Positions 48,232-58,575 of a DNA stretch of 64,000 nucleotides are shown here, piece by piece. The notes below the pieces were generated by a model that saw only the letters and a program-made list of their open reading frames with translations, ran no database searches and had not been told where the DNA came from. Where the stretch lies: assembly GCF_005116735.1 (NCBI RefSeq), contig NZ_SWDB01000001.1:40092-104091 (forward strand), in the 5' to 3' direction. This DNA comes from Thalassotalea mangrovi. GTDB lineage: Bacteria > Pseudomonadota > Gammaproteobacteria > Enterobacterales > Alteromonadaceae. A program made the translations under genes and the position numbers. Within the stretch, counting starts at the first letter, position 1. Each line of letters starts with the position of its first letter.

Positions 48232-48660
48232 ATGAAAACTTTTGTAGCTAAGCCAGAGAGCGTTCAACGCGAATGGTTTGTAGTGGACGCTGAAGGTAAA
48301 ACTTTAGGTCGTATCGCTACTGAGATTGCTCGTCGTTTACGTGGTAAGCACAAGCCAGAATATACTCCTCACGCTGACACCGGCGATTACATCGTTGTCG
48401 TTAACGCTGAGAAGGTTCATGTAACTGGTAACAAAGCGAAAGGTAAAATTTACTACTCGCACACTGAATTCCCAGGTGGTTTGAAGCAAATTAGCTTTGA
48501 AAAGCTAATTGAGAAAGCGCCTGAGCGTGCAATTGAGTTTGCAGTAAAGGGCATGTTACCAAAAGGTCCACTAGGCCGTGACATGTATCGTAAATTAAAA
48601 GTGTATGCTGGTCCTGAGCACAAGCATGCGGCACAACAACCTAAAGTTTTGGAGCTTTAA
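48232..48660 (+). CDS. rplM: 50S ribosomal protein L13
   Basis: A 142-residue primary assembly protein of the large subunit. The start is ATG at 48232 ([20 protein letters not shown]), the usual L13 N-terminus; an ATG four codons earlier is in frame. Family sequences are [39 protein letters not shown] and [20 protein letters not shown]. In E. coli L13 represses its own mRNA; the leader here holds a short hairpin followed by Ts (48182-48201). Confidence 0.97.
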   Translation: MKTFVAKPESVQREWFVVDAEGKTLGRIATEIARRLRGKHKPEYTPHADTGDYIVVVNAEKVHVTGNKAKGKIYYSHTEFPGGLKQISFEKLIEKAPERAIEFAVKGMLPKGPLGRDMYRKLKVYAGPEHKHAAQQPKVLEL

Positions 48661-48663
48661 GCA

Positions 48664-49056
48664 ATGGCTGATAATCAATATTACGGTACTGGTCGTCGCA
48701 AGAGCTCTACTGCTCGTGTGTTCTTGAAAGCTGGTAACGGTACCATCACTATTAACAAGAAAGACATCTCTGAGTATTTTGGTCGTGAAACGGCTCGTAT
48801 GGTTGTTCGTCAGCCACTTGAGTTAGTTGACATGATCGAGAAGTTTGACCTGAACATCACTGTTGTTGGTGGTGGTATTTCTGGCCAGGCTGGTGCAATC
48901 CGTCACGGTATCACTCGTGCACTGATGCAATTCGACGAAAGTTTGCGTAGTGACCTGCGTAAAGCTGGATTCGTTACTCGTGATGCTCGTAAAGTTGAAC
49001 GTAAGAAAGTTGGTTTACACAAAGCGCGTAAACGTCCTCAATTCTCAAAACGTTAA
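48664..49056 (+). CDS. rpsI: 30S ribosomal protein S9
   Basis: A 130-residue 30S head protein whose C-terminal tail reaches the P-site tRNA. Conserved parts are [37 protein letters not shown] and the basic tail [11 protein letters not shown]. It starts three bases after rplM. An intrinsic terminator at 49074 and the 53-bp repeat array follow. Confidence 0.98.
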   Translation: MADNQYYGTGRRKSSTARVFLKAGNGTITINKKDISEYFGRETARMVVRQPLELVDMIEKFDLNITVVGGGISGQAGAIRHGITRALMQFDESLRSDLRKAGFVTRDARKVERKKVGLHKARKRPQFSKR

Positions 49057-49073
49057 TTTTACTTATCGATTGG

Positions 49074-49101
49074 AAAAAAGCCGGCTATGCCGGCTTTTTT
49101 T
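49074..49101 (+). terminator. Intrinsic terminator of rplM-rpsI
   Basis: An A-tract and GCCGGC, loop TAT, GCCGGC and seven Ts. A strong, symmetrical stem 17 bases after the rpsI stop. Confidence 0.93.
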
Positions 49102-49102
49102 A

Positions 49103-49370
49103 TACATGGATGTATTTATCCTCACGAGCCATGGATGGTGTTAGTGAGGGTTTTTGCACATGGACGTGCTTAGTCGAGATTTAGCCATCCATGATATCTC
49201 GACATTCCGTAAATCCCTTTACATTGTCGAGATTTAGCCATCCATGATATCTCGACATTCCGTAAATCCCTTTACATTGTCGAGATATACCTCCCTGATA
49301 ATCCGACATTCCGTAAATCTTTTTACATTTTTGAGATCTTACCTTCCCGATATCCCGGCATTTCGTGAGC
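49103..49370. repeat. Tandem 53-bp hairpin repeat array, copy 2 (after rpsI)
   Basis: Immediately after the rpsI terminator. The header (49103-49172) contains TTTATCCTCACGAGCCATGG and closes with GTGAGG, nearly identical to the header after rplI. Units start at 49173, 49226 and 49279 (spacing 53 and 53) and a degraded fourth begins near 49330. The first two are almost identical: each has GTCGAGAT at its start and ATCTCGAC at positions 24-31, an eight-pair stem with a 15-base loop containing CCATCCATGA, then ATTCCGTAAATCCCTTTACA. Confidence 0.88.
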
Positions 49371-49656
49371 CAAGGTATCTAGCCCTGAAATACCCCGTTT
49401 AAAACCTTCGCTTGTGCACATTCGATTAAAACTTATCCGAACGCTTTAACACTCGCTTCCTAATCGATTTTTAATCCCATACTTTTTTTGCGGCTTAGCG
49501 GCTGTGCTGATTGTTTTACCTTGTAAAAATAAGGCTATTTCATTATCATAGGCAAAATTTTTTTATCTCTGAATTGATGTTCGCGTTGTTCCTTTTCTCG
49601 CCACATTCAGGGAGCAAACTTTTAATATATTGTCTAATTAATAATGGAGAGATGGA
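49371..49656. other. Upstream region of petABC
   Basis: About 285 AT-rich bases between the repeat array and petA. It ends with the ribosome-binding site GGAGAG at 49645-49650. The promoter must lie here, but I could not identify a confident -35/-10 pair; CCTTGTAAAAATAAGG at about 49519-49534 is a small inverted repeat. Nothing else is apparent. Confidence 0.4.
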
Positions 49657-50247
49657 ATGAGCAATGCGCCCGTGAATAACGGCCGTCGACGCTTTCTGAC
49701 TGTCGCTACTTCGGTAGTGGGCGGAGCAGGTGTTGTTGGTGCAGCTGTGCCTTTCATTGCTTCCTGGAATCCGAGCGCAAAAGCGAAAGCTGCCGGTGCC
49801 CCTGTGGAAGTTAATATCAGTAAAATTGCTACTGGCCAGTTGGTTCGTACAAACTATCGCGGTAAGCCGATTTACATTGTACGTCGTAGCCAGGATGTCA
49901 TTGATGCGCTAGGTGGTCATGAAGACCAGCTCAATGACCCGCAATCCAATGAAGCGCAGCAACCAGCTTATGCGCAGAACCAATATCGCTCCATTAAACC
50001 AGAGTATCTGGTAGCGGAAGGGGTTTGTACTCACCTGGGTTGTGCGCCAACATACCGAAAAGGTGATTTTGCTGAGCAGGTTGAAGGCGTTGATTACGGT
50101 TTCTTCTGTCCGTGTCATGGTTCCAAATTTGACATGGCTGGCCGGGTGTTCTCCGGTGTACCGGCACCATTAAACCTAGTGGTTCCTGAACATTCATTCT
50201 TAGATGACAACACCTTGATTATCGGTGTTGGTAAGGGAGATGCATAA
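49657..50247 (+). CDS. petA: Ubiquinol-cytochrome c reductase, Rieske iron-sulfur subunit
   Basis: A 196-residue subunit of the bc1 complex carrying the Rieske 2Fe-2S cluster. A Tat-like signal anchor (GRRRFLTVATSVVGGAG, about 9-25) stays as the membrane helix. Cluster ligands are C124 and H126 in VCTHLGC and C151 and H154 in CPCHGS, with C129 and C153 forming the disulfide. It shares its last base with petB. The bc1 complex passes electrons from quinol to cytochrome c in aerobic or nitrate respiration. Confidence 0.97.
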   Translation: MSNAPVNNGRRRFLTVATSVVGGAGVVGAAVPFIASWNPSAKAKAAGAPVEVNISKIATGQLVRTNYRGKPIYIVRRSQDVIDALGGHEDQLNDPQSNEAQQPAYAQNQYRSIKPEYLVAEGVCTHLGCAPTYRKGDFAEQVEGVDYGFFCPCHGSKFDMAGRVFSGVPAPLNLVVPEHSFLDDNTLIIGVGKGDA

Positions 50248-51509
50248 TGTTCGAAAACTTTATGGCTTGGATTGACAAGCGTTTGCCTGTTACTGAAGCG
50301 TGGAACAAACACGTTGGTCAGTATCCGGCTCCTAAAAACTTTAACTTCTGGTACTTCTTTGGTTCCTTAGCCATGTTAGTACTGGTTAACCAAATTGTTA
50401 CTGGTATCTGGTTAACGATGAACTACGAACCTTCCGGTGACGGCGCATTTGCCTCCGTTGAGTACATCATGCGTGATGTTGATTACGGTTGGTTGTTGCG
50501 TTACATGCACTCTACCGGTGCTTCTGCGTTCTTTATCGTTGTTTACCTGCATATGTTCCGTGGCCTGATGTATGGTTCTTACCAAAAACCTCGTGAACTG
50601 CTATGGATCTTCGGTATGCTGATCTTCTTAGTATTGATGGCTGAAGCGTTCATGGGTTACTTATTACCTTGGGGTAACATGTCGTACTGGGGCGCACAGG
50701 TAATTATCTCCCTGTTTGGTGCGATTCCGGTCATCGGTGATGATTTAACCACCTGGATTCGAGGTGACTACGTAATTTCCGGTGCTACCTTGAACCGTTT
50801 CTTTGCCCTACACGTTATAGCCCTGCCACTGGTATTAGTTGTGTTGGTATTCCTGCACATTCTTGCTCTGCATGAAGTTGGCTCTAACAATCCGGAAGGT
50901 ACCGATATTAAGAAGCCGAAAGGCAGTATTCCTGAATCCGAGCAAAGTCCGTTTAAGTATCACGAAAGCTATACCAAGAAGTATGACATCGTCGACGCGG
51001 TACCATTCCACCCGTACTACTCTGTAAAAGACATCATGGGTGTGGTTGGCTTCCTGTTACTGTTCTGTTGGGTTATGTTCTTTGCACCGGAAGGTGGCGG
51101 GTACTTCCTCGAAGCACCTAACTTTGAACCGGCAAATGCCCTGAAGACGCCTGAGCACATTGTTCCGGTTTGGTACTTTGGTCCTTTCTACACCATCCTG
51201 CGTGTAATTCCGGATAAATTACTGGGTATGCTGGGGATGTTCGCCGCTATCGGTATGCTGTTTGCGCTGCCTTGGTTCGATCGTGGCACCGTGCGTTCAA
51301 TTCGCTACCGTAGTAAGTGGCACTTACTGAACCTGACCCAGTTTGCCATCTGCTTTGTTATCCTGGGTATTTTGGGAACCATGCCTGCTTCGGATCTAGC
51401 GAACCTGATTGGTCGTATCGCAACACTGGGATATTTTGGTTTCTTTATTGCGCTTTGGTTCTACTCGAAAAACGAAGATACCAAGCCAGTTCCGGAAAGG
51501 ATGTCTTAA
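50247..51509 (+). CDS. petB: Ubiquinol-cytochrome c reductase, cytochrome b subunit
   Basis: A 420-residue polytopic cytochrome b with about eight helices and haems bL and bH. Haem-ligand histidines are in the second helix (LLRYMHSTGASAFFIVVYLH) and the fourth (FFALHVIALPLVLVVLVFLH). The Qo-site PEWY-type motif appears as PVWYFGPFYTILR, in which the more common PEWY reads PVWY. Length is normal for proteobacteria. It overlaps petA by one base and precedes petC by two bases. Confidence 0.97.
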   Translation: MFENFMAWIDKRLPVTEAWNKHVGQYPAPKNFNFWYFFGSLAMLVLVNQIVTGIWLTMNYEPSGDGAFASVEYIMRDVDYGWLLRYMHSTGASAFFIVVYLHMFRGLMYGSYQKPRELLWIFGMLIFLVLMAEAFMGYLLPWGNMSYWGAQVIISLFGAIPVIGDDLTTWIRGDYVISGATLNRFFALHVIALPLVLVVLVFLHILALHEVGSNNPEGTDIKKPKGSIPESEQSPFKYHESYTKKYDIVDAVPFHPYYSVKDIMGVVGFLLLFCWVMFFAPEGGGYFLEAPNFEPANALKTPEHIVPVWYFGPFYTILRVIPDKLLGMLGMFAAIGMLFALPWFDRGTVRSIRYRSKWHLLNLTQFAICFVILGILGTMPASDLANLIGRIATLGYFGFFIALWFYSKNEDTKPVPERMS

Positions 51510-51511
51510 TA

Positions 51512-52267
51512 ATGAAAAAAGTTCTCGTTACCCTGCTTTGTATGTTTCCGGCCCTGGCTATTGCAGCCGGTGCCTCGGCGCCATTAGACAAAGCCAATAA
51601 TGACCTGACTGATAAAGCCTCGCTGCGCAGTGGCGCTGAGACTTTTATGAATAATTGTTTAGGATGTCACTCTCTCAAGTACCAGCGATACAATCGTATG
51701 TTTGCCGACTTAGGTATCGATGAGAAAGAAGGTGTTGCTACCCTGATGTACACCGGTGAGAAGCCTGGTGATCACATCACTAATACCATGCCAGCGGCGG
51801 AAGCGGCGGCCTGGTTTGGTGCTGCGCCACCAGACCTGACCCTGGTTGCTCGTGCCCGTAAAGGCGGTGCAGACTGGATATACACCTATCTGCGTGGTTT
51901 CTACGTCGATCCGGAGCGTCCGTTCGGCGTTAACAATGTCGTGTTTAAAGACGTTGGTATGCCGCACGTCTTTCAAAACCTGCAGGGTGTACAGGAGTTG
52001 ACTGATGAAGCGAAAGCGATGCTGCAAAAACCGGCCAAAGAACAACGTGCACTGTCCACCGACGACCTGGTATTAGTTCAGGAAGGCACGATGACTCCGG
52101 CAGAGTATGACAAAATGATCCGCGATCTTGCCAACTTCCTCGAGTACACCGGTGAACCTGGTAAGGTTGAGCGTAAGCGCCTGGGTTACTGGGTCATGGG
52201 ATTCCTGGTGATTCTGTTTATTCTCAGCTACCTGCTGAAGAAAGAATACTGGCGTGACGTTCACTAG
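51512..52267 (+). CDS. petC: Ubiquinol-cytochrome c reductase, cytochrome c1 subunit
   Basis: A 251-residue subunit with covalent haem c. The start is ATG at 51512 (MKKVLVTLLCMFPALAIAAG), a signal peptide; the frame is open 65 codons further into petB, which is a shadow. The haem-binding CLGCH gives C49, C52 and H53, and the methionine ligand is probably in the VGMPHVFQNL region. A C-terminal helix (about 228-246, LGYWVMGFLVILFILSYLL) anchors it. Last gene of petABC. Confidence 0.97.
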   Translation: MKKVLVTLLCMFPALAIAAGASAPLDKANNDLTDKASLRSGAETFMNNCLGCHSLKYQRYNRMFADLGIDEKEGVATLMYTGEKPGDHITNTMPAAEAAAWFGAAPPDLTLVARARKGGADWIYTYLRGFYVDPERPFGVNNVVFKDVGMPHVFQNLQGVQELTDEAKAMLQKPAKEQRALSTDDLVLVQEGTMTPAEYDKMIRDLANFLEYTGEPGKVERKRLGYWVMGFLVILFILSYLLKKEYWRDVH

Positions 52268-52307
52268 ATTAAATCGCCCGGACAATAAACGTTTCGGGTA
52301 ATATTTA

Positions 52308-52345
52308 GGGGCTATACTAATGGAATATTAGTATTGGCCCCTTTG
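52308..52345 (+). terminator. Probable terminator of petABC
   Basis: AGGGGC and ATACTAAT (52308-52322) pair with ATTAGTAT and GCCCCT (52328-52343) around GGAAT, with a small bulge, then only three Ts. It lies 41 bases after petC and 59 before sspA. Confidence 0.6.
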
Positions 52346-52403
52346 TCGTATCAGGTCTGTTTTTAACCGATACTATTTAATAAGAATATTTTTTGGAGGA
52401 TAT

Positions 52404-53045
52404 ATGGCTGTAGCCGCAAACAAACGCTCTGTCATGACTTTGTTTTCACATGCCGATGATATGTACAGTCATCAAACTCGTATTGTATTGGCTGAAAAAG
52501 GTGTCGGTGTTGATATCCACTTGGTCGATATGGATAACCTGCCGGAAGATTTGATTGATTTAAATCCTTACGGCACGGTGCCAACGCTGATTGATCGCGA
52601 GCTTGCGCTTTATGAAGCAAAAATCATTATGGAATACCTGGATGAACGATTCCCACATCCACCATTAATGCCAGTGTATCCGGTATCTCGCGGTCGCAGC
52701 CGTCTGATGATGCACCGCATTGAAAGTGACTGGTATTCATTAGCGGATAAAATCATGAAAGGATCTGCTGATGAAGCGGAATCTGCCCGCAATGAGCTGC
52801 GTGAAAGCTTGTTGTCTATCGCGCCGATCCTTAATGAAGCGCCGTATTTCATGAGCGAAGAATTCAGCCTGGTTGACTGTTATCTGGCTCCACTGTTGTG
52901 GCGTCTACCTGCTTTTGGTATTGAACTTTCGGGGCAGGGCAGTAAAGAGTTGAAATCTTACATGCTACGTCTATTTGATCGCGAATCCTTCCAGGCGTCA
53001 CTGACCGAAGCGGAACGTGAATTGCGATTTGGTCATCCAGCGTAA
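52404..53045 (+). CDS. sspA: Stringent starvation protein A
   Basis: A 213-residue glutathione-S-transferase-fold protein that binds RNA polymerase holoenzyme and reprograms transcription in stress and stationary phase. The N-terminal domain reads VMTLFSHADDMYSHQTRIVLAEKG with DLNPYGTVPTLIDRELALYE; the C-terminal helical domain includes FSLVDCYLAPLLWRLPAFGI. The ribosome-binding site is GGAGGA at 52396-52401. It precedes sspB in the standard operon. Confidence 0.96.
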   Translation: MAVAANKRSVMTLFSHADDMYSHQTRIVLAEKGVGVDIHLVDMDNLPEDLIDLNPYGTVPTLIDRELALYEAKIIMEYLDERFPHPPLMPVYPVSRGRSRLMMHRIESDWYSLADKIMKGSADEAESARNELRESLLSIAPILNEAPYFMSEEFSLVDCYLAPLLWRLPAFGIELSGQGSKELKSYMLRLFDRESFQASLTEAERELRFGHPA

Positions 53046-53056
53046 TATCGTCTGTT

Positions 53057-53467
53057 ATGAATATTGAAATGACATCAAATAAGCCCTATTTGCTCAGGGC
53101 TTTTTTTGACTGGATTGTCGATAATCAGCTAACGCCATATATTTCAGTTGATGCCTTGTATCCCGGTGTCAACGTACCGCAGGCCTATGTGACCGACGGG
53201 CAAATCGTATTGAACATTGCACCGGTGAGCGTCGGTGGCTTTGCCATGGGCCAGGAACAGATCGAGTTTAACGCCAGGTTTGGCGGGAAGCTTGAACACC
53301 TGATTATCCCTAACGAAGCGGTCGCGGCTATTTATGCCCGTGAAAATGGTGTTGGAACCTCGTTTGAGGTCAATTATCCGGAACTTGCCGAGGCTGAGGA
53401 GTCAACGACCGAAAGCCAGCAAAAACCGCCGAAAAAAGGCAAACCCAGTTTATCGATTGTGAAATAA
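53057..53467 (+). CDS. sspB: ClpXP adaptor protein SspB
   Basis: A 136-residue adaptor that binds ssrA-tagged proteins and delivers them to ClpXP. The substrate-binding domain covers about residues 7-112 (PYLLRAFFDWIVDNQLTPYI, YVTDGQIVLNIAPVSVGG, IEFNARFGGKLEHLIIP). After a flexible linker the ClpX-docking tail is KGKPSLSIVK, equivalent to the RPALRVVK end of E. coli SspB. It starts 11 bases after sspA. Confidence 0.96.
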   Translation: MNIEMTSNKPYLLRAFFDWIVDNQLTPYISVDALYPGVNVPQAYVTDGQIVLNIAPVSVGGFAMGQEQIEFNARFGGKLEHLIIPNEAVAAIYARENGVGTSFEVNYPELAEAEESTTESQQKPPKKGKPSLSIVK

Positions 53468-53492
53468 AAAAACGGGCGAATGCCCGTTTTTT
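53466..53492. terminator. Bidirectional intrinsic terminator, sspB / dolP
   Basis: An A-tract and CGGGC, loop GAAT, GCCCG and six Ts; on the minus strand it ends in seven Ts. It overlaps the sspB stop codon and separates the convergent sspB and dolP genes. Confidence 0.88.
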
Positions 53493-53547
53493 AATATTTG
53501 AAACTAGAAACCAGAGGCGAGAAACGAGAAATGTTTCTTCGATTCTC

Positions 53548-54114
53548 TTACTGGTATTCAAATGCTCGGTAGACTTTTGCTACGCCCGGTACATTGCGTA
53601 CGATATCAACGGCAATGGTACTTTCCTGCTGATTCACCAGCCCCATCAAAAATACTTCTGAGTCTTCCGTTACTACTTTGATGGCTGTGGACTTTATACG
53701 GTCATCCATCATTAGCTCAGTTTTCACTTTGGTGGTTAACCAGGAGTCCGCCCCTTTGCTTGTCAGTGACAGCATTTTGCCAACACGAATCTGATTATGA
53801 AGTTTACGCACCCCAGGAATATCGCTTATCAGGCGAATTACCTGATCTTTAAGCGCTTGCGTCGGTGCCTGACCGACGACTAGCAGATGGCCATTTACGC
53901 TGATAAATTTAACATTCGTTGCTTCATCTAATAGCGGCTCACTGCTGACCCGGCCATAGGCTTTTACTTCAATAGCCTGGTCGTCGACCTGGGCACCTAA
54001 CGTGCGTCGGTCATTGTATGACATCGCGCCACCGGCGGCAGCGCCAACCAACGCGACGGCGCAGCCCTGCAGTGAGCTGGCTATGGCTGTAATCAAAATA
54101 AGCTGCTTAAACAT
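53548..54114 (-). CDS. dolP: Outer-membrane lipoprotein DolP (YraP), dual BON domains
   Basis: A 188-residue lipoprotein. The start at 54114 (MFKQLILITAIASSLQGCAV) gives a lipobox with C18; the frame is open nine codons further. Two BON domains follow, about 45-115 (NVKFISVNGHLLVVGQAPTQ) and 125-188 (STAIKVVTEDSEVFLMGLVN). DolP in E. coli binds anionic phospholipids at division sites and supports outer-membrane integrity and BAM. It ends the lpoA-yraN-diaA-dolP run. Confidence 0.93.
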   Translation of the reverse strand: MFKQLILITAIASSLQGCAVALVGAAAGGAMSYNDRRTLGAQVDDQAIEVKAYGRVSSEPLLDEATNVKFISVNGHLLVVGQAPTQALKDQVIRLISDIPGVRKLHNQIRVGKMLSLTSKGADSWLTTKVKTELMMDDRIKSTAIKVVTEDSEVFLMGLVNQQESTIAVDIVRNVPGVAKVYRAFEYQ

Positions 54115-54166
54115 AATATTCTTCTTCTTTGACTGTGGCATTTAACGCGGCAGCATTGCCGCGAGA

Positions 54167-55164
<998 letters not shown>

Positions 55165-57188
55165 ATTTACCCCAGGACAGGGAACGGCTTATGATGCGCT
55201 CCGAATCCATTTGCAACGTGCCGGTCTCGCCTGCGTGGTGCATGGCCGGCGTTCGTTGCATTTTTTCAGCCTTGTCAACCAGGTTCATGGTATCTATGCC
55301 CATCGCATACAAACGCTGCATACCGCTGGATGTGTTGGGCCATAATTGTCGTGCCTGCTGCCATAGTTCAGCCTGTCGCGCCTGATTGGGAAGCAACCAG
55401 GGCATTTCGGTAAAGGTCAGGCCGTTTAAATCGCGGCTGGTATTGTTGTCGCGATTAATATTATGGCTTCTTGAGCTGGCAAATATGGGTATCGCTTTGG
55501 CAAACGGGCTGATATTCACATCAACATACGGCTTTAATAAGCGCGCGTCATCGGCACTGGCGAAGATGTATATCATGTCGATATCGCGACGGTTACGGGG
55601 CTCCGCCTTAAGGTTCTCATTCATTCGATTGCGCATTAAAAAGATTCGTTCTTTCGACAGGTTAACATCGAGTGCGGTTTTTACTGCCTGTTCCATTTCT
55701 TTGCTGGTGTGATAATAGATCACCTGTGGCGTGTTACCACTTTGTTGTCGCCACTGGTGTTCAAATGTATCAGCAAGGCGTTTTCCTAAACTCGAGTCCT
55801 GGCTGAGGATCACCGGTTGTTGATAGCCTTGTTGGAATAACGTGAAGGCGGCCTGTTTTGCTTCATCCTCCGGACGCATGGAAAATACAAAGTGTTGACT
55901 TCCCGGTTGTTGTTGCTCTGGTAAATTTAACAGCAGGCTGGGCCAGGTATGTGGCATAAGCTGTTGTTCGGTGGCGATGTAAGCGTCGACATTTTGTTTC
56001 AATAAGGGACCGACAACGAAATCCGGTGGAGTCATCATCAATTCCTGAACAATATCCGTCATTGGCCGAGCATTGCTGTCGATAAAGGTTAGTGGCCGGC
56101 TATCCTGGTTATGCTGGTAAGCCGCGAGCATGCCGTGCTGAATCGCTTCACCTAAACTGGCTTCACGACCGGATAGGGGAATAATTACGGCGATACGTTC
56201 AATTGGTCTTTGCTGGGCATCAGTACTCGCTAATTGGGCTATTTTATCTTCCACCAGTGGTTGTGCCATGTGTGCCGGGTATTGGCGTTGCCATGATATC
56301 AGAGCTTTTTGATAGCGCCCGTTATCGGAAATATCGGTTTGCAATTCGGCTAGTGCCAACCAGGGGGACAACGCCGGAGCGTGGCTATTTTGCAAATAAT
56401 TAAGTTGCCAAGGCATCAACTGGCCAATCAGGTTTTCCAGGGCCTGCAACTGCGTTAAGTCGCTGGCAGGGTAGGCATCATACAGGTGTAAATAGGCGCT
56501 GATTGCTTCAGGAACCTTACCTTCAGCCAACAATGCATCAGCCTGTAGCCGCAACTGTCGTTTGCCTGGCTGTTCGCTGTCAATTTGAGCTAGCAGGGCC
56601 TGGCTTAATTGCGGTTCCTTTAACTGCAACGCCGCTTCTGCCATGTTTAGCCGATTATAGTTAAGTTGTTGCTGGTTGAGTGGCAGGTTTGCCAGTTGTT
56701 GCGATAAAAACAAAGATTTTTGCGGTTGTTGCTGGCCCAGAAGTTTTTGTCCGGCCTGCAACAGTAATACGATAGTCTCTTCACTGTTTTCACCACGAGC
56801 CTGTTCTAACAGTTCTTCAACACTTGCCGGTTGTAGCTCTTCATCATCGATCGGCTGCTGAGTCACTGGCGTCGCCGGCGCAGGCTTTTTAGTTTCTGGC
56901 GTGGCACAACCATATAGAAAAAGTATGACAATGCTAACAGACAGCAGGAATTTCACATTCATAGAATCGGTTTTCGCTTTAGCGTAAGGGGGCTAGGATT
57001 ATTATTATCATATGCTGTGCTATCAGCAGATCGCAACCAGAGAAAAAAGCTGGAATGGTAAGCTGTAACAAGCAGATAATTATTGTAATTCGCTTTATAA
57101 TAAACCGCCCGGCCGTAGCAGGGCAACCCAATGATGTTACAAGGTGTAATCAAGCGGGCTAATTATTAATTAGATCAACAGGTAAAGT

Positions 57189-58043
57189 ATGAGTCAGACT
57201 ATTGTTCAACCGGGCAGTTTATATGTGGTTGCCACTCCTATCGGTAATCTTATGGATATCACCCAGCGTGCTATCGACGTCCTTAAGCAGGTTGATGTGA
57301 TTGCCTGTGAAGATACCCGCCATACCGGGCGCTTATTACAACATTTTAATATTACCAATCGAACCATATCTGTTCATGACCATAATGAAAGACAGCGTCA
57401 GCAACAAATCAGTGAGTGGCTTAATTCCGGGCAATCGGTGGCGTTGGTTAGCGATGCCGGCACGCCGCTTATCTCTGATCCTGGGTTCCATCTGGTGCGT
57501 CATTGTCGTATTGAAAACCTTAATGTTATTCCTGTACCCGGAGCCTGTGCCGCAATTGCGGCGCTGAGTGTCGCCGGACTGGCTACTGACAGGTTTACCT
57601 TTGAAGGGTTTTTACCGTCGAAACAAGGGGCGCGAGTCAATACCTTAACCTCGCTGCAGGATGAAACCCGAACCATGGTGTTTTATGATGCTCCCCGTCG
57701 CATTATTGATACGGTTCAGGACATCATTACCTGTCTCGGTGCTGAGCGCTACGTTGTGATAGCCCGCGAAGTGACTAAAACATTCGAAACGATTCACGGT
57801 GATAGCGCCAAAAATTTGTTGCTCTGGTTGCAACAGGATCCTAACCAGGAAAAAGGTGAGCTGGTGCTGATGATCGAAGGGAAAAAGGCCCTGAGTGAGG
57901 AAATCCCGCCACTGGCTCGTAAAACACTGGCGTTATTGTTAAAAGAAATGAAACCAAAAAAAGCCTGTGCTGTGACCGCCGAAATCTTTGATTTGAAAAA
58001 GAATGACCTCTACGCGTTAACGTTGGCGGAAAAGGGGCAATAG
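57189..58043 (+). CDS. rsmI: 16S rRNA (cytidine-1402-2'-O)-methyltransferase RsmI
   Basis: A 284-residue methyltransferase of the tetrapyrrole-methylase fold that 2'-O-methylates C1402 in the ribosomal P site with RsmH. Characteristic sequences are LYVVATPIGNLMDITQRAI, CEDTRHTGRLLQHF, ALVSDAGTPLISDPG and VPGACAAIAAL. The C-terminal domain with KKACAVTAEIFDLKKNDLY is the RsmI extension. In this clade it is divergent from lpoA and precedes rnpB. Confidence 0.95.
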   Translation: MSQTIVQPGSLYVVATPIGNLMDITQRAIDVLKQVDVIACEDTRHTGRLLQHFNITNRTISVHDHNERQRQQQISEWLNSGQSVALVSDAGTPLISDPGFHLVRHCRIENLNVIPVPGACAAIAALSVAGLATDRFTFEGFLPSKQGARVNTLTSLQDETRTMVFYDAPRRIIDTVQDIITCLGAERYVVIAREVTKTFETIHGDSAKNLLLWLQQDPNQEKGELVLMIEGKKALSEEIPPLARKTLALLLKEMKPKKACAVTAEIFDLKKNDLYALTLAEKGQ

Positions 58044-58094
58044 TTCACTTAGACTGTTAAATTGCTTAATTAATGCGTGGCGCAGGTATAAAGA

Positions 58095-58123
58095 TTGCCT
58101 TGCCCTGAGGCAATCGGTACAAT
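58095..58123 (+). promoter_or_regulatory. Sigma-70 promoter of rnpB
   Basis: TTGCCT (58095-58100) and TACAAT (58118-58123) are spaced by 17 bases, and the RNase P RNA begins seven bases after the -10, exactly where transcription should start. Confidence 0.75.
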
Positions 58124-58130
58124 GCCGGTC

Positions 58131-58498
<368 letters not shown>

Positions 58499-58508
58499 CT
58501 CATTATCC

Positions 58509-58542
58509 AAACCCGGTGTGTTCAGGCACACCGGGTTTTCTT
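58509..58542 (+). terminator. Intrinsic terminator of rnpB
   Basis: AAACCCGGTGTG (58509-58520) pairs exactly with CACACCGGGTTT (58527-58538) around TTCAGG, followed by a mostly T tract. It may also serve the convergent histidine kinase gene. Confidence 0.88.
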
Positions 58543-58575
58543 TTGTGGTCATGAATAAACGCCGAAATGTTTTTT

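Noticed and set aside
51317-51511. N-terminal extension of the petC frame into petB
   Set aside because: The extension is a frame shadow of petB; the signal peptide starts at 51512 just after the petB stop.
53493-53545. Purine-rich AGAAAC-type degenerate repeat between sspB and dolP
   Set aside because: Only about four imperfect units; it looks like low-complexity spacer sequence and has no clear structure.
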